From NCBI GenBank assembly GCA_009363875.1, contig CM018691.1, positions 6,269,977 to 6,333,976 on the forward strand: a stretch of 64,000 nt of DNA. The letters run 5' to 3'. This stretch comes from Mikania micrantha. Lineage: Eukaryota; Streptophyta; Magnoliopsida; Asterales; Asteraceae. Position numbers and translations under genes: made by a program. The notes under the pieces are model-generated. The model was not told where the DNA came from and did not search any database. It was given only the letters and a program-made list of their open reading frames with translations. Shown one piece after another: positions 33,948-45,520 of this stretch; position 1 is the stretch's first letter, and every line of letters begins with the position of its first letter.

Positions 33948-34189
33948 AGAGAAATGGAGAAGATTTATCTCGAAAATATCAAATGGCTCATATATATATG
34001 ATCTTTAGAATTATTTATCTTTGACCAAATAACATGATAAAGTGTATTTGCCTCATCTTGACCAAATAACGTAAAAGTTTCTATTAATAAGTATATTTAA
34101 AGAGAAGAAAGAAAAACATAAAAATTAAAAAGTATAGCCTTCTCAATGTAATCTAAGATTTCATGCAAAACTAGTATGCCTTTTATTAG

Positions 34190-34410
34190 GACAATTACAC
34201 ATATCTCCTATAAACTTCTTAAATTACATACATCCTCTTACCTATTTCTTTAAATTACATAAATCACCTTAGCTAAAATTTTAAATTACATGTATTTATA
34301 TATAGAAGAGAAACTATAAAAGAAAGGGATATATATATATATAATTTAACTTTTTGACTTAAGTATATATGTAATTAGAGTTGTAAATAAGGGGATATAT
34401 GTAATTATTC
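34190..34410. mobile_element. MITE family C, copy 2
   Basis: The inverted ends are AATTACACATATCTCCT and the complement of GGGGATATATGTAATT. The body is shared with the split copy at 18153-18525. It has no coding capacity. Confidence 0.7.
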
Positions 34411-34672
34411 CTTTTATATTATATACAATATATGATTAAATTGATATATCGATGCTAACGATGTTGATCTAAAACATGGCATCTATAACAGATGAGTTAA
34501 ATCATGAAAGATTGATACATGACTACCATTGTATGTATTTTTTTTTCTAGAATTTACATTATTATTCTTATGTTTTTCGTCAATTTTGATAAACTTCTTT
34601 GACCCAATTTGACCTCGTAACAAGTTCGTTAGATATAGTGAAACTTATAAAAAAAAAAAATTGGGTCACCAC

Positions 34673-34861
34673 CAAGGTGGCAAAAGTCGTTAGACGCTCC
34701 TAAGTCGGACCAGCTCCTTGGAGTGAGTAATCGGAGAGTACTCGGCCCTAGGCGGGGAGTACTCGGGTAATACTCAGAAGAACTCGGCATCGGAACAACT
34801 CCTTGGAATGAGTACTCGGAGAGTACTCGGCCTAGCTTGGAGGCCGACTTTTGCAACAGTG
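34673..34861. mobile_element. Short hAT-type MITE with GAGTACTCGG repeats
   Basis: It is a 189-bp element with inverted ends containing GCAAAAGTCG and CGACTTTTGC. Perfect 8-bp target duplications GTCACCAC lie at 34665-34672 and 34862-34869. The interior holds several copies of GAGTACTCGG and a CTCCTTGGA-TGAGTA phrase twice. Confidence 0.87.
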
Positions 34862-34869
34862 GTCACCAC

Positions 34870-36454
34870 TACTTATTGACCTCTATCATAGAGATATAAC
34901 TGTGATAGATAAATGGTTGTTTCGTGATTTTCTCATGTATTTGCATTTCCTAATAGGTAAAATACATAAATAAATCCATCTTTCTGTTTTTATACTCATC
35001 TTTTTTTTATATAGAATCTACTTTACCAGTAATTCACGAAACTCAAATCCTTGACCACACGAGAAGAGCATCCATACATATACATAGATAACACTAAGCT
35101 AGAAACTTTGATGCACGTAGCCACTATGTTATATAAAATAATATTTAAAATGTGTGATGAAGATTTCATAAAAGGTAGAAATTCGTCAACCATCTTAGGG
35201 TTGAAAACGATGGTAACAAGTGTTACCATCTTCTTTTCTTTTTGTTTTTTTTTTATAAATTACCATCTCTCTTTTATATCTTTATCTTTTCTATAATATG
35301 TTATTTTAAAAAAAAAGCGCACACTGTTATAATCTCGACACTTTTTGTTCTAGATAGCGTTAATTACAATTATGTAACTAATATTAAAAAACACATCATG
35401 TACAATATATAACATATATTGTATGTCAATATAACACGTCTTATAATAATACATCATCTGCAACAAAGTCAAAGTATGGACACATGAAACATGTTTCTAT
35501 TGATAATTAGCAAATTTTTTGTCAGCTATTTCATACATTTTGATGAACATTATCCATTTGTGTTATGATTGTGGTGTAAATGTTGATTTGAATATGATGG
35601 AATGTTACTTTCATTTTATGATTATTTGGTAGTATTATTATATAAGTTTATTATATTGTAAATGTCATTGATTTTTGCTGAGAAATAATGAGACGATGAT
35701 GACACTAAAGTGAGAAGAAAAAACGAGTTGAATATTGTGATTTTTATTAAAAAAAAAAAAACCTTATGAATGTATAGAGATCAATAAGGTAAATTTTAAA
35801 AAAAATAGAAAATATAGGGGAAAAACTTTTTAAATTAGGTGGAACTGAGGAGATGATATGAGTTTAATGGTGTGACTTGTAATAGTGTTTATATAATGTT
35901 GTATGCAGAGTAACAAAGGTACATACATTTTGTAGGTACATTGTTGTATGAGGAATTTTAACATCATTTATATCTATTTTTGTTTATGTTACAATCTTGA
36001 GTATACACGATTGGAAAACAAAATGTCTAGATTATAATGAAGTTAAAAAGAAAAATATGACAAATTTAATATTAATATAAAAAGTTTATCAAAAATGTAA
36101 AAAGTAGCGAGAACTAACAAAATGAATGAAAGTAGGTTTTTTTTATTGTCACACTGATGTTAAATCTCAATAATGGTGGTTTAAATGACTTTTCTTTTGT
36201 CATTTTATCATAAAAGAAAAAAACATGAGACATGATATTATTATCATGATAACATCTCGTGTCTTTTGTTTTAGACTAGTCATTATTTGTGAGTTTAAGT
36301 GGTTATTACTCAATTAAATAGAAATTAGTAGATCAATACCATATATATAGGTAAAATATAATTAAAAACTCACTAAAGTAAGAAACTCGTAAAAAATTTA
36401 TAAAAACGTCATATATAAAAAAATTATGAGTAAATGTTTCGTACATGTTAAATA
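34870..36454. other. AT-rich intergenic, no gene seen
   Basis: No coding region or bounded repeat was supported. Confidence 0.6.
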
Positions 36455-37053
36455 TCTTACTATTTTTATAAACAAAAATAATGTTTGCCACTTGTCACAA
36501 TTTTAGCCCATTAGTGTCACTTGACAACTTCATATCACCTCTTTAATTCTCACTCTTATTAAGTAAAAATATTAACTCTCATATTCAATAGTTATAATAT
36601 TAATAATATTATTGACTTTTTAATGCTAAAAAGTTTTATAATCAATTAAAAATTATATTTTAATAAGAAACACTTTAAAAAATTGTAAGATATAATTTTT
36701 TTCTAAAAATCAATATTTTCTAGAAATAAAAAATGTTAAATTAGTATTTATTAGAAATTTTTTTTTCTATAAATTATGTATTCAAAAAATTTTAGAAAAA
36801 TAAAATAGACTATAATACATAGATTTTAAAGAATAGTTTTTTTATAAACAAATGACATTTTGTAGTATTAAAATTTTAAAAATTAATTTCTTTTAAAAAT
36901 AAAGTTTTTGATGATTGTTTTATTACTTAAGTACTTTAGTAATATGCATTTTAAACATTTTATATTAAAATATTATTTTATAATTTATAATTTTTATTGC
37001 TAAGTATTTAATATTTAATATTAAACCCGTGTAACACACGGGGTATACTCTAG
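36455..37053 (+). mobile_element. Short non-autonomous Helitron
   Basis: The 5' end reads TCTTACTATTTTTATAAAC, preceded by A. The 3' end carries the hairpin CCCGTGT-AA-CACACGGG seven bases before CTAG, followed by T. The 5' TC, 3' hairpin plus CTRR, A/T insertion site and lack of target duplication are the Helitron signature. It also contains the CACTTGTCACAA / CCCATTAGTG phrases common after plant Helitron 5' ends. It is AT-rich and has no Rep/helicase coding. Confidence 0.78.
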
Positions 37054-37261
37054 TTGATTTATCAAGTTAAATATTATAAAAGCATCATTTGTAATAAATG
37101 TGTAAAATACTTATAACTTTTTATTTTTTATAATAAATATATTATATATTTAATAAAAATTTAATTATTACAACATATTTCCATATATTTTTCAACTCTA
37201 GTAAATTTTAATTTGAAGATGTCTTTACTCTTTCACGTGTGTGTATATTCTTATGCTATCC

Positions 37262-37510
37262 AACAAAATTAGCTTAGTAGTTAAGACCTAACATTTTCTT
37301 CTTGGAGATCAGGATTCAAATATCATTGGTGACACTTTAATGAATACCTGGTGAGGGGATGAATCTTGAACTTAACATCGGATTCTGAAACAATGGGAGG
37401 TGATGGTTTACCTATTCCAACGGGTCTTCGCGCATCAGGAGATACGGTATTATGGTCGACGACTCAGGAACCAATCTTAGCTATCAAGTGTCAAGATAAT
37501 CAAATGTAGC
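37262..37510 (+). mobile_element. tRNA-related SINE-like repeat
   Basis: It has an A-box-like TAGCTTAGTAGTTAAG and a B-box-like GGATTCAAATATC, then a body with GGTTTACC and GGGTCTTCGCGCATCAGG resembling that of the repeat at 39818-40050. The ends are not exact. Confidence 0.6.
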
Positions 37511-38497
37511 AGATACGACCCTATGCAATTAAAAAATATATATATTCTTAGGTTTGCTAAAAATTTGACTTTATTCTACTCATTGTTGAACAAGGGGATT
37601 TATAGAAGTGGGAGATCCGAGAAATCAAGGGCCATTGAAGTACGTGCAAAATTCTTCAGGAGTAACGGCTTCGACATTGAAGTACCTTTTTTTTTTCTTT
37701 TTTTGCACTCCTCTTTAAAAAAATAAACCGGTGTTTAACCCACATGTTTATACGGCAAACTCGTATTAAACAGATAAAACATGACATTTACCTGATCGAA
37801 ATAGTTCAAAAAAAATTATTAAGTTATACATCTCTGTCGATATAAGTATTCAATCTCAATGACAATTATAAAATCATGAAAATCAAAACACAAACACCAA
37901 CAACAGTTATTAATTTATTATAAAATGATAAATTGAACCATTACAAAAGTTAGTCTAAATCACAGGAAACATGAACCGAAATATAAAAAGATATTGAGTC
38001 ATACTACTCTGTTAATACAAGCATTTGATCACAATGACAGTGATAAGATCACAATGACAGTGATAAAATCACAAAAATCTAAACGCACACAAAAAACAAC
38101 CACAACAATTATTAATCCATTTTAAGATGATAAACCGAACCATCGCAATAGTTGGTGTCAAGCGCAGGGAATATGAATCCATATATAAGCATACAACCTT
38201 AAAATTATAAAACTAAAACAATAAAAAAAGTCATTTAAAGTCGTAAAATATTTCATTAAAAAATAGAAACATAAAACAAACAATTATTTAATTATTATTA
38301 ATTATTATTGTTATTATAGAATTTTATTATTTATTAATTATTATTATTACTTAAATAATTTTATAATATATATTACTTAATTGTTATTATTCTTTAAATA
38401 TTATTATTAATTAATTAGTGTTATATAATGTTTATTATTTAATAGTTATTATTATTAATTAATTAATTATTATTATTCATACTACAATGATTGGGAA
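37511..38497. other. AT-rich intergenic, no gene seen
   Basis: It includes a 20-bp tandem pair (GATCACAATGACAGTGATAA) at 38028-38067 and an (ATT)n-rich low-complexity tract at about 38280-38480. Confidence 0.65.
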
Positions 38498-38517
38498 TTG
38501 TGAATTGAAATATATAT

Positions 38518-38745
38518 TTTTGAACGGCGAATGTTTCAATCATGTGAGGCCACTGTTTTCAGGCCATGTCACCAAGTTCTAGTTAGCTGGACCTCATATG
38601 AGCCTCCACAGCCACCCCAGGAGAAAACCACACTGGGAAAACCCCCTGTCCCCCCCAGACCTCTTTTTCGCTATAGGAGGGTTTCAAACCCGAGACCTCC
38701 CATTTGAAAGAATCCTGGGGTACCGCTGAGGCACTTCCTCGTTGG
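38518..38745 (-). mobile_element. tRNA-derived SINE, family S1, copy 3
   Basis: On the minus strand it has the head with CCTCAGCGGTACC (A box region) and B box GGGTTTGAAACCC, the CAGGGGGTTTTCCC body and the GCCGTTCAAAAA end. A 20-bp target duplication with one mismatch flanks it at 38498-38517 and 38746-38765, confirming LINE-mediated insertion. Confidence 0.9.
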
Positions 38746-38765
38746 TTGTGAATTGTAATATATAT

Positions 38766-39817
38766 GGTTTGTTATATTTTGCTTTTAAAGTAATTCAAAC
38801 TAAAATGTTTTTTGTTTGATTCAAAGCTCCAACTTTTTATCGATAAAACGCTAAAAAAACGAACAATTGTTAACATGTTTATAACGTGATTAACTTTAAG
38901 TTGTCAAGAGTAAGTTGTCAAGATAATCCATGTGATTTAATACAATTCCACTTTTAGTCTTTAGGTTTCATAAATTACTCATATGTTCTCAAATTTTTAA
39001 ACATGTGTAACACACATCCAAATAAGGAATATTTCACATAATAGTAATCAGGTTTTCCTAGTTTTCTACTAAAGTCATTCAAAAAAAATTTTGTTCTTAC
39101 AAAGTTACTCAATTTTCAGCAGGTATTCCAATCATATGTAATTTTATTTTTAACTAATTGATTTTTTTTAAATTAATGGAGGCAAATGAAACATATATAA
39201 ATCTTTACTAATAATAAATGAATTTCTTTTTTCAATTAACTTGAAATAAGATGTAATCATAAATAAAATACATTCATGAATTAATAAAAAAATTTCAAAA
39301 TTGTTAAACTTATGTCAAATTGAGAAAAATAAATAATCAAATACTTATTAATATTCATATATGTTTCATTTGTCTCGATTAATTTAAAAAAATAAAAATT
39401 TATAAAAATATTACATATGATTAGAACATTTAGTGAAAGTTGAGTAATTTTAAAAAGACAAAAAAACTTTTGATGACCTAATTAGAACACTTAAGAAAGT
39501 TGGTTACTATTTTATAAAGAAACCCCATAAAAATAACATATATTTTTTAAAATTTAGAACCGCATGATTCTAGCTAGGATCACAAATTAGTCTTACGGCA
39601 AAATAGTAATAAATTTCTGCAATTCCAGGAAAAAAAATATTTTTGTTAAATAGTAAAAAAATTTTAACGAAAAAACATAGGACTTCATAATGTTTGAGAA
39701 TGACTAGACAAATATTTTATTCTACAATTCAAACATGATTTACACAAAAAAAAATGTTTTATGTTTCAAATTATGAGACTAAATATATCCATGACCAAGC
39801 AAAACTTACCAGTCCTG
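38766..39817. other. AT-rich intergenic, no gene seen
   Basis: No supported gene. Similar phrases at 39010-39170 and 39390-39530 lie in opposite orientation (GTAATTTTA...GACC and complements), which may be an old large inverted-repeat element, but ends could not be set. Confidence 0.45.
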
Positions 39818-40050
39818 AAAACCCAGCCAAATGGTTAGGACTCTCACATTCCAATATGAAGGTCAGGGGTTTGAATCAATCTGGAGACAAGTTTGAAAGA
39901 CACCAGGTGAAAAGTCAGCTTCGGGTTTATCCCAGGTTTGATTCCGATGAAGGGCGAAGGTTTACCCATTCAACAGGGTTCCTGTGTATCAGGGGTATGG
40001 GTTCTCACGATGGTTGGAGGAGTCCGACCTTGAAATATCGCCCCTGAAAG
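39818..40050 (+). mobile_element. tRNA-related SINE-like repeat
   Basis: It has an A-box-like AGCCAAATGGTTAGGA and B-box-like GGGTTTGAATC, then the GGTTTACCCATTCAACAGGG and GTATCAGGGGTATGG body comparable with 37262-37510. An open frame crossing it is chance. Confidence 0.65.
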
Positions 40051-42300
40051 ATAGGAAACACATGAGAATACTGCAATTAAAAAAAAAAGGCAAAACATAC
40101 CAATAAACTATTAGCTTAAAAGACTTGACCTGTTGCGGCGTTGCCCGTGTCTTGAATAATTAAGGATTTAGCTTATTAATGATTGGGCCAGAAAAATATC
40201 ACACATTTATAAACTTGGGCTTTATGATTTATAAGGGCGTTCTTCTTGCACTTCTTAGTTCTTATAAGAGATTAAGAGGGGCACAAACAGGGTTTTTAAA
40301 AACCGGTTCCGGTTTGACCGGGTAAAAGTGAAACCGGTTATGGTAATTCCTATTTTGGTTCCGGTTACGATTTCTCTGGGAAACCAGAACCGCCTGTACA
40401 CGTCTGTTTCGGTAGGACCTGCTCCAGTTGAAACTTTTGTGTTTAACATAATCAAAAGGGGAGCAACATCATCAGGGTTATTTCTAATGTTGTTTTTAAA
40501 ACAACTATATTCAATGTGACTAATGAATGATGTTTTCTTTAAACTAAACCAAATATTATAAAGGTAAGCTGACTTATTTTAGTATGCATGTTAAATTAAT
40601 TAGGTATATTAAAGATATAATGGCACATGGCATGACATTAATACTAGGACTAACAAAGCCATTGACTATTAAGACACTTGTTTATGAACTTGAATGTTAT
40701 GTTTTTCCTTTTGATAAAGGATTTGATGTAATGTTTGATGCATGTTTTCTGCTACTAAGTTATGTAATTTACATTTTAAGAATTAAGCTTGTGATATTAT
40801 GAACCAATTAAGAGGACTTATGGAAACAAGGCATTTCATAACATTGTCTTTTACAAGCTACAAATGTTATAACAAAATGATTTAGGCAATAATTTTGTAA
40901 TAAAGAATTTAGGTGTGGTTTGCTTTCCATTTTTGTTTAGTGTAGTATGGATTAGTTTGGTTTTGGAATAATTTGGCTTGTCAGGGTTTGATTATTTTTG
41001 GAACAAGCTAAAACTTAAGCAAATTTTTGGTTTAAAGAAAACAAACAAACAAAGTTATTCGGCATGTATTCTCACTTTTCAGTATGGTCTGAAAAGAAGG
41101 ATGAAGGCAAACCTTACCCCTATTCTAGTTGGGATAGAATTGCTGCTCTGAAGGAATCTTTGGCTCAATTTTATCGTTTGGTTTAAAGAAAAAGAAAATT
41201 AAAGCGTCCAGTTTGGTTCAGTTTGCTAGTTATTTTGATTTGGGTTAAAGAAGAAGAAAAAAAGTTCAGTTTGGTTCAGTTTGCTAGTTATTTTGATTTT
41301 GATTCAGTTAATCGATAAAAAATAATTTTTCAAAATTCAAAATTAGCAACAAATAATACATTAAATTTGAAAACAACTGCCAAACAAACATATTATAGTT
41401 GAAGTTCTTTAATATAAACTCTGTACAGCCCCTTGTTGGAATTAAGCTTTCAAATTAAGCGTGGATTTTATTTTTATTTATCTATATTCCTTCATTTAAA
41501 ATTCATTAGAAATATATTTTCCAAATTTTCATGTGATATTCGTAAATGAAAAATGACGTAACTTTGAGATTATTTTTAATCCGAAATTGCCAAAAGCCAT
41601 GTTCTGGCCCTTGTCCCTAATATTTGAAATATTTTTTAATTCAGTGATGGTAGATATGGTATATGTGATTTGTTATTAATTCACTAAAGGTTTATATGTT
41701 TCATAAATTACTCATAGAGTTCAAAACTTTTAACCATCAAATTATATTAATCTGGAAGTGTTAAAAATAAAAACTAAACAAAACCGAACATTCATCAATG
41801 GCTTGGCTTTATGGGTTAGCCTTTGGGTTTAGGCTTTTTTTTACGAATGACTCCCAAACCAATAACCCAATATATATTTTTTACAACCCTTAAATCAGGT
41901 GACCATAAAAGTAAAATATAGCTAAATTAATACAATTTTACTTTGGGTCTTTGATGGCCCACACACATATATACATTATATGTGTGCACCGCAAATAAGA
42001 CGTCCGATATATACGTGTGTGTGTATTGAGTGTGTGCATGTATACACATATGATATGATCCAGTTTTTTTACAACCGGCTTTTGGTGAAAACCGTAAATC
42101 AAACCATTCACTAGTGTTTCAAAGTTTTGAAATCAACCAAACAATCAAATGTTTAGGAAAAAACCGACCCCAAAACCGAACCAATGACCGGTTTAAACGG
42201 TTTCACAATTTGAAACTAAACATTGAACACCCTAGTCATGACTAAGTTGACTAATACTTATAATTTCCATCTTCTAGAAAAACCATCCAGGTTGTTGCCC
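40051..42300. other. Intergenic, no gene seen
   Basis: It contains CCGGTTCCGGTTT-type phrases at 40290-40400 and 42060-42220, probably MITE remnants, a roughly 58-bp tandem duplication at about 41205-41300 (AGTTTGGTTCAGTTTGCTAG twice), and the LINE tail listed separately. No coding gene was supported. Confidence 0.5.
41044..41135 (-). mobile_element. LINE (RTE-type) 3' tail fragment
   Basis: On the minus strand the sequence has GGGGTAAGGTTTGCCTTC and CAGACCATACTGAAAAGT, then (TTTG)n. It has the same organisation as the LINE end at 28030-28127 and the fragment at 46333-46412. Confidence 0.55.
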
Positions 42301-42320
42301 TAATATAAGTAAAAAAAAAA

Positions 42321-42487
42321 GTCCCTGCGATGGTGGCCTAGTGGTGACGGGGTGAGAATCTATAATGGAGGTCTAGGGTTTAAAGCCCGGCACCACCCAA
42401 TTTTCTCTAGGTCACGCGATTTACCTTCCTCATGTTGGCCATGGTACCGATCGGTGAGGGGCGCCTAATGATGACGTTCGCCATTTT
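42321..42487 (+). mobile_element. tRNA-derived SINE, family S4
   Basis: It has an A box TGGCCTAGTGGTGACGG and B box GGGTTTAAAGCCC in the correct order. It is flanked by 17-bp duplications TAATATAAGTAAAAAAA starting at 42301 and 42488. The element is short (about 165 bp) and mostly tRNA-like. Confidence 0.9.
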
Positions 42488-42504
42488 TAATATAAGTAAA
42501 AAAA

Positions 42505-42989
42505 TAGGATAATATACTAGTGTGTGTTCAAGAAGTTGTTTTACATCCATGTTGTGTTAATGATCTATATCATTTGAGGAAAGTTGAAGACTTTGGAGGT
42601 CAAATTAAACCTTGAGGATGGAAATCAGGTCTGAACATTGGAGGTTCTGTTAAACATCTGTTTAACATAACCAATTGAAATGCAGCAACTCCTAATGCAG
42701 ATAACATTTTGACTCAGAGTTAAGAGGGTTAAGATTATAATAACCAAAAGGTTATCGTACTCATAATGTCCCACCATTAGCAAAGCTAAAGTATGGACCG
42801 AGCCCTCGAAAACCAACACATATATACGTTATATGCGTGCACCGCAAATATCGCTTACGGGTTAATAAAGTTGAAGTTAAATTTCGAGTTCTAATCCAAA
42901 TCGATACTAACATTGCTTATGACATATTTCCATCAGTAATTTGTTTTCACACATCTCTAAAAAATCACACTTTAGGTCAAAAGTTATTA
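42505..42989. other. 3' flank of the methyltransferase-like gene
   Basis: No gene was seen. It probably includes the 3' UTR of the minus-strand gene that ends at 42990. Confidence 0.5.
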
Positions 42990-44399
42990 TCACCATTGAT
43001 GAACAAGAACGCCTTTCTCCCTTAATGAACTATACAACTTCATACATTCTTCATACCCATTTTGATACCTTGAACTCCTTTCACCATCACTGCATCTTTG
43101 CTTCCGATCATAATGGCATTCAAGAAACATTTCATCAATCAAACAAATCGCCCCGTTTTCGATCATCTTCTTGATCAAATCAAACTCAGTGCCATCGACA
43201 TCCATCTTCACAACAACAAAATCTTTCTCACCAAAGCTGTTCTTCATCCAATCCGCAAAATCAAACCCTTGAATCTTGTTTATATCCCCCATGTAAGAAC
43301 TGGATGTTTGAGCTGATTGAACCCGACCCATTCCCCGTCCTCTCTCCTCGTTTGGCCCGTTTGACACGCGATTGATCTCGAAGAACAACGATTCATTTCG
43401 CACCCATGGTTCGTATGGCAAAAGGGTTATCTTTTTCTTGGATTTGTATTCTTCATGGAACTGTTTATCTGCTTCAATGGCGAAAATCTTGAAGGGCTTT
43501 TCTTGTTTCGGGTACAGTTTCTTGAACCAGCTTCCGATGCTTGATCCGTAGCTTTTTGCCCCCACATCGATGTAAACATATTGGGTTTTGAAGCTGATAT
43601 CTGCCATTAATGGAAGATACCTCATGTTCTTGACGTTTTCGAAGTTATTTTTGATTGAAATGCATGGATTCAATGGTTCTTTAAACACCAACGGCTCTGA
43701 ATCCTGAATTAAACTCTTTTTGTATGCTGGGACAGAGCAACTTCCGGCGATCATCCTCCGTCGCCGGAGAATCTTATTCTGTTTCTTCAACACAATCTCA
43801 TGAATGCCTTCAATCGACCAGTGTCGAATGTCGATTTCACGTGATCGGATTAGTTTGAACGAATCAAACAAATCCAACAACGAATTTAAACTGTACGAGT
43901 CTTTTGATTCCGTATGGATGATCAGATACCCGTCTGGTTTCAAAGTTCTTGATAATTCCGACGAGAATCCGCTGGGATTTAGGGAATAATCAAGACTGGT
44001 GTGAGTACAGAATTCAACGTCAAATGTATGATTATCATACGGAAGCCAGTCGTTTCTCTTCGTCGTTTTCGAATATTTGACGCCTGATTCATTCAAAGCG
44101 CCTGTAAGTTCAAGAAATTGGGTTCCGACGGCTAGCGTTTTGGAGTCTCCGGTGAGGAATCCCGAGTCAATTAGATTTTGGAACACGATGGTGTAGCATT
44201 GCACGATCAGATCGTCGATTTCCAGTTTCCAAGATTTACGATATCTGGCGCCGGCGGTGGTGTTGGTGGTGGTGGAGAGGTAAATTTGTGTTGCAAGGAA
44301 TAAGACGATGCCGGAAAAGAGTAATCGTAGGATGACTTTTCGCCGGTAAATGGTGTGGATGATGGTGGCAATTGTCGGTAACAATGGTTGGTTCATCAT
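42990..44399 (-). CDS. Membrane-anchored FkbM/DUF7870 methyltransferase-like protein
   Basis: This is an intact intronless gene of 469 residues starting at an ATG at 44399. A hydrophobic segment at residues about 23-41 after a basic stretch predicts a type II signal anchor, so the bulk would face the Golgi or ER lumen. The N-terminal half (about 85-200) looks like a degenerate SAM-methyltransferase fold (FDVEFCTHTSLDY, then RTLKPDGYLIIHTES). The C-terminal half has FkbM-like landmarks: YVYIDVGAKSYGSSIGSWF, FAIEADKQFH, VVVKMDVDGTEFDLI and IDEMFLECHYDR. Plants have a small family of such proteins, annotated as DUF7870 or methyltransferase-like, with no established substrate. The family is fairly secure; catalytic activity is uncertain because the N-terminal domain lacks a clear SAM glycine motif. 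Confidence 0.92.
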   Translation of the reverse strand: MMNQPLLPTIATIIHTIYRRKVILRLLFSGIVLFLATQIYLSTTTNTTAGARYRKSWKLEIDDLIVQCYTIVFQNLIDSGFLTGDSKTLAVGTQFLELTGALNESGVKYSKTTKRNDWLPYDNHTFDVEFCTHTSLDYSLNPSGFSSELSRTLKPDGYLIIHTESKDSYSLNSLLDLFDSFKLIRSREIDIRHWSIEGIHEIVLKKQNKILRRRRMIAGSCSVPAYKKSLIQDSEPLVFKEPLNPCISIKNNFENVKNMRYLPLMADISFKTQYVYIDVGAKSYGSSIGSWFKKLYPKQEKPFKIFAIEADKQFHEEYKSKKKITLLPYEPWVRNESLFFEINRVSNGPNEERGRGMGRVQSAQTSSSYMGDINKIQGFDFADWMKNSFGEKDFVVVKMDVDGTEFDLIKKMIENGAICLIDEMFLECHYDRKQRCSDGERSSRYQNGYEECMKLYSSLREKGVLVHQW

Positions 44400-44436
44400 C
44401 GTTGTTTTGCAGAGATGGAATGGCAGGTTTTGAAAA

Positions 44437-44628
44437 TTAGAAGTGATTCGGAGGGCAAAAGAAGAAGGGAAAAATGAAGTATGTGCCCGCCGTCGGCCTG
44501 ATTTTAAAAGCCAGCGAGTGGCATGTATTTACCAAATTGCCCCTGACAGTTAGAATTAGTTGACGTGTGACAAGTGGGCTGATAATAGGATTTGGCAGTT
44601 TGGACTTTGAACTAAAGAATTGGGTCAT
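44437..44628 (-). other. Short open frame in the presumed 5' leader
   Basis: It is a 63-codon ATG-started frame ending 38 bases before the start codon of the DUF7870 gene, with a six-codon ATG frame inside it (start at 44525). If the transcript starts upstream of 44628 these would be upstream ORFs. Some relatives of this gene in Arabidopsis are catalogued with conserved-peptide uORFs, but I cannot confirm that this peptide is the conserved one. Confidence 0.3.
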
Positions 44629-44699
44629 TGGGTCTGTTACTTTTGGGCCGATACTCTTTCATCTTGCTTTTAAGTTTTAAGTTCTAACTCCAGATTTAA

Positions 44700-44940
44700 A
44701 AATTGACACTACTAGTCTACTACCCTACTCGAAACCAGTTATACCCGAACCAGCAGGTGCATGTGGTTCTAGTTCTTTATAGAAATCATAACTAGAACAA
44801 GAAATAAACAAGAATTACCGAAATCGGTTTCAAATCTATTATGCCCATGAAACCGAAACCAAACCGGCCAAAAACCAAAACCAACCGGAACCGGCTTCTA
44901 ACCGGAGGCGGATCATATAAACCATGTTTTACCCACCTCT
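44700..44940. repeat. ACCGGTT-rich dispersed repeat remnant
   Basis: It has dense CCGAACC, AACCGGAACCGG and AAACCAAACCGG phrases on one strand ending near ACCCACCTCTAATT. This composition is common in plant hAT-type MITEs. No target duplication could be assigned. Confidence 0.4.
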
Positions 44941-45290
44941 AATTCGTGGTCATTGAGATATTCATCCTAAACTCTATTAAAGGGTTGCTGGATATGTTTA
45001 TTGGTAAATAAGGGTGTTCAAAAAATCCAAAACCCAAATCATATCCGAAAATCCAAAAAACCTTATTAGAGTTATAGATTCAGATATTCGGATCGGATAT
45101 TTGTTTTTCTTATTCAGATTAAATCAGATGTCGGATATACAAAATCTTGTTTATTCGGCAGGATATGCGAATTCGACCCAAGTAAAGCATGTTTATCAGG
45201 ATAAAAAAATAAGGTTATTCGGATGTATCAGGATCAGAAACTTTAAATCTGAAAAAGCCAATGCCAATAAACCATAATCCAACTCAATTA

Positions 45291-45520
45291 AACCCTCTAC
45301 AAGTAAACCCATATCAGGGGAATGCCTATGGATGAACATTGTTCTCATGTGATTCATATTTAGGGGGTACAGGTGTGATGCATCTCATTGCTAGCTGTAG
45401 AATTAAAACCTCTAATGGTGAACCCATATCATGGGAGTGACCATGGATGAACATTGTTTTCATATGATGCATCTTTAGGGGTACAGGTGCGGATGCATCT
45501 CATTGCTAGATGGAGAAAAT
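45291..45520. repeat. Tandem duplication, 115-bp period, x2
   Basis: The series ACCCATATCA, ATGGATGAACATTGTT, TTTAGGGG-TACAGGTG and GATGCATCTCATTGCTAG occurs twice with about 10 percent difference. The upstream segment at 45007-45280 has GGATATTCGGAT-like phrases of an old MITE. Confidence 0.85.

Noticed and set aside
43098..43989. Plus-strand open frames across 43.1-44.0 kb
   Set aside because: They are antisense shadows of the intact DUF7870 gene.
45014..45277. 87-codon open frame
   Set aside because: It is built from GGATATTCGGAT-type degenerate repeats of an old MITE, not from coding sequence.
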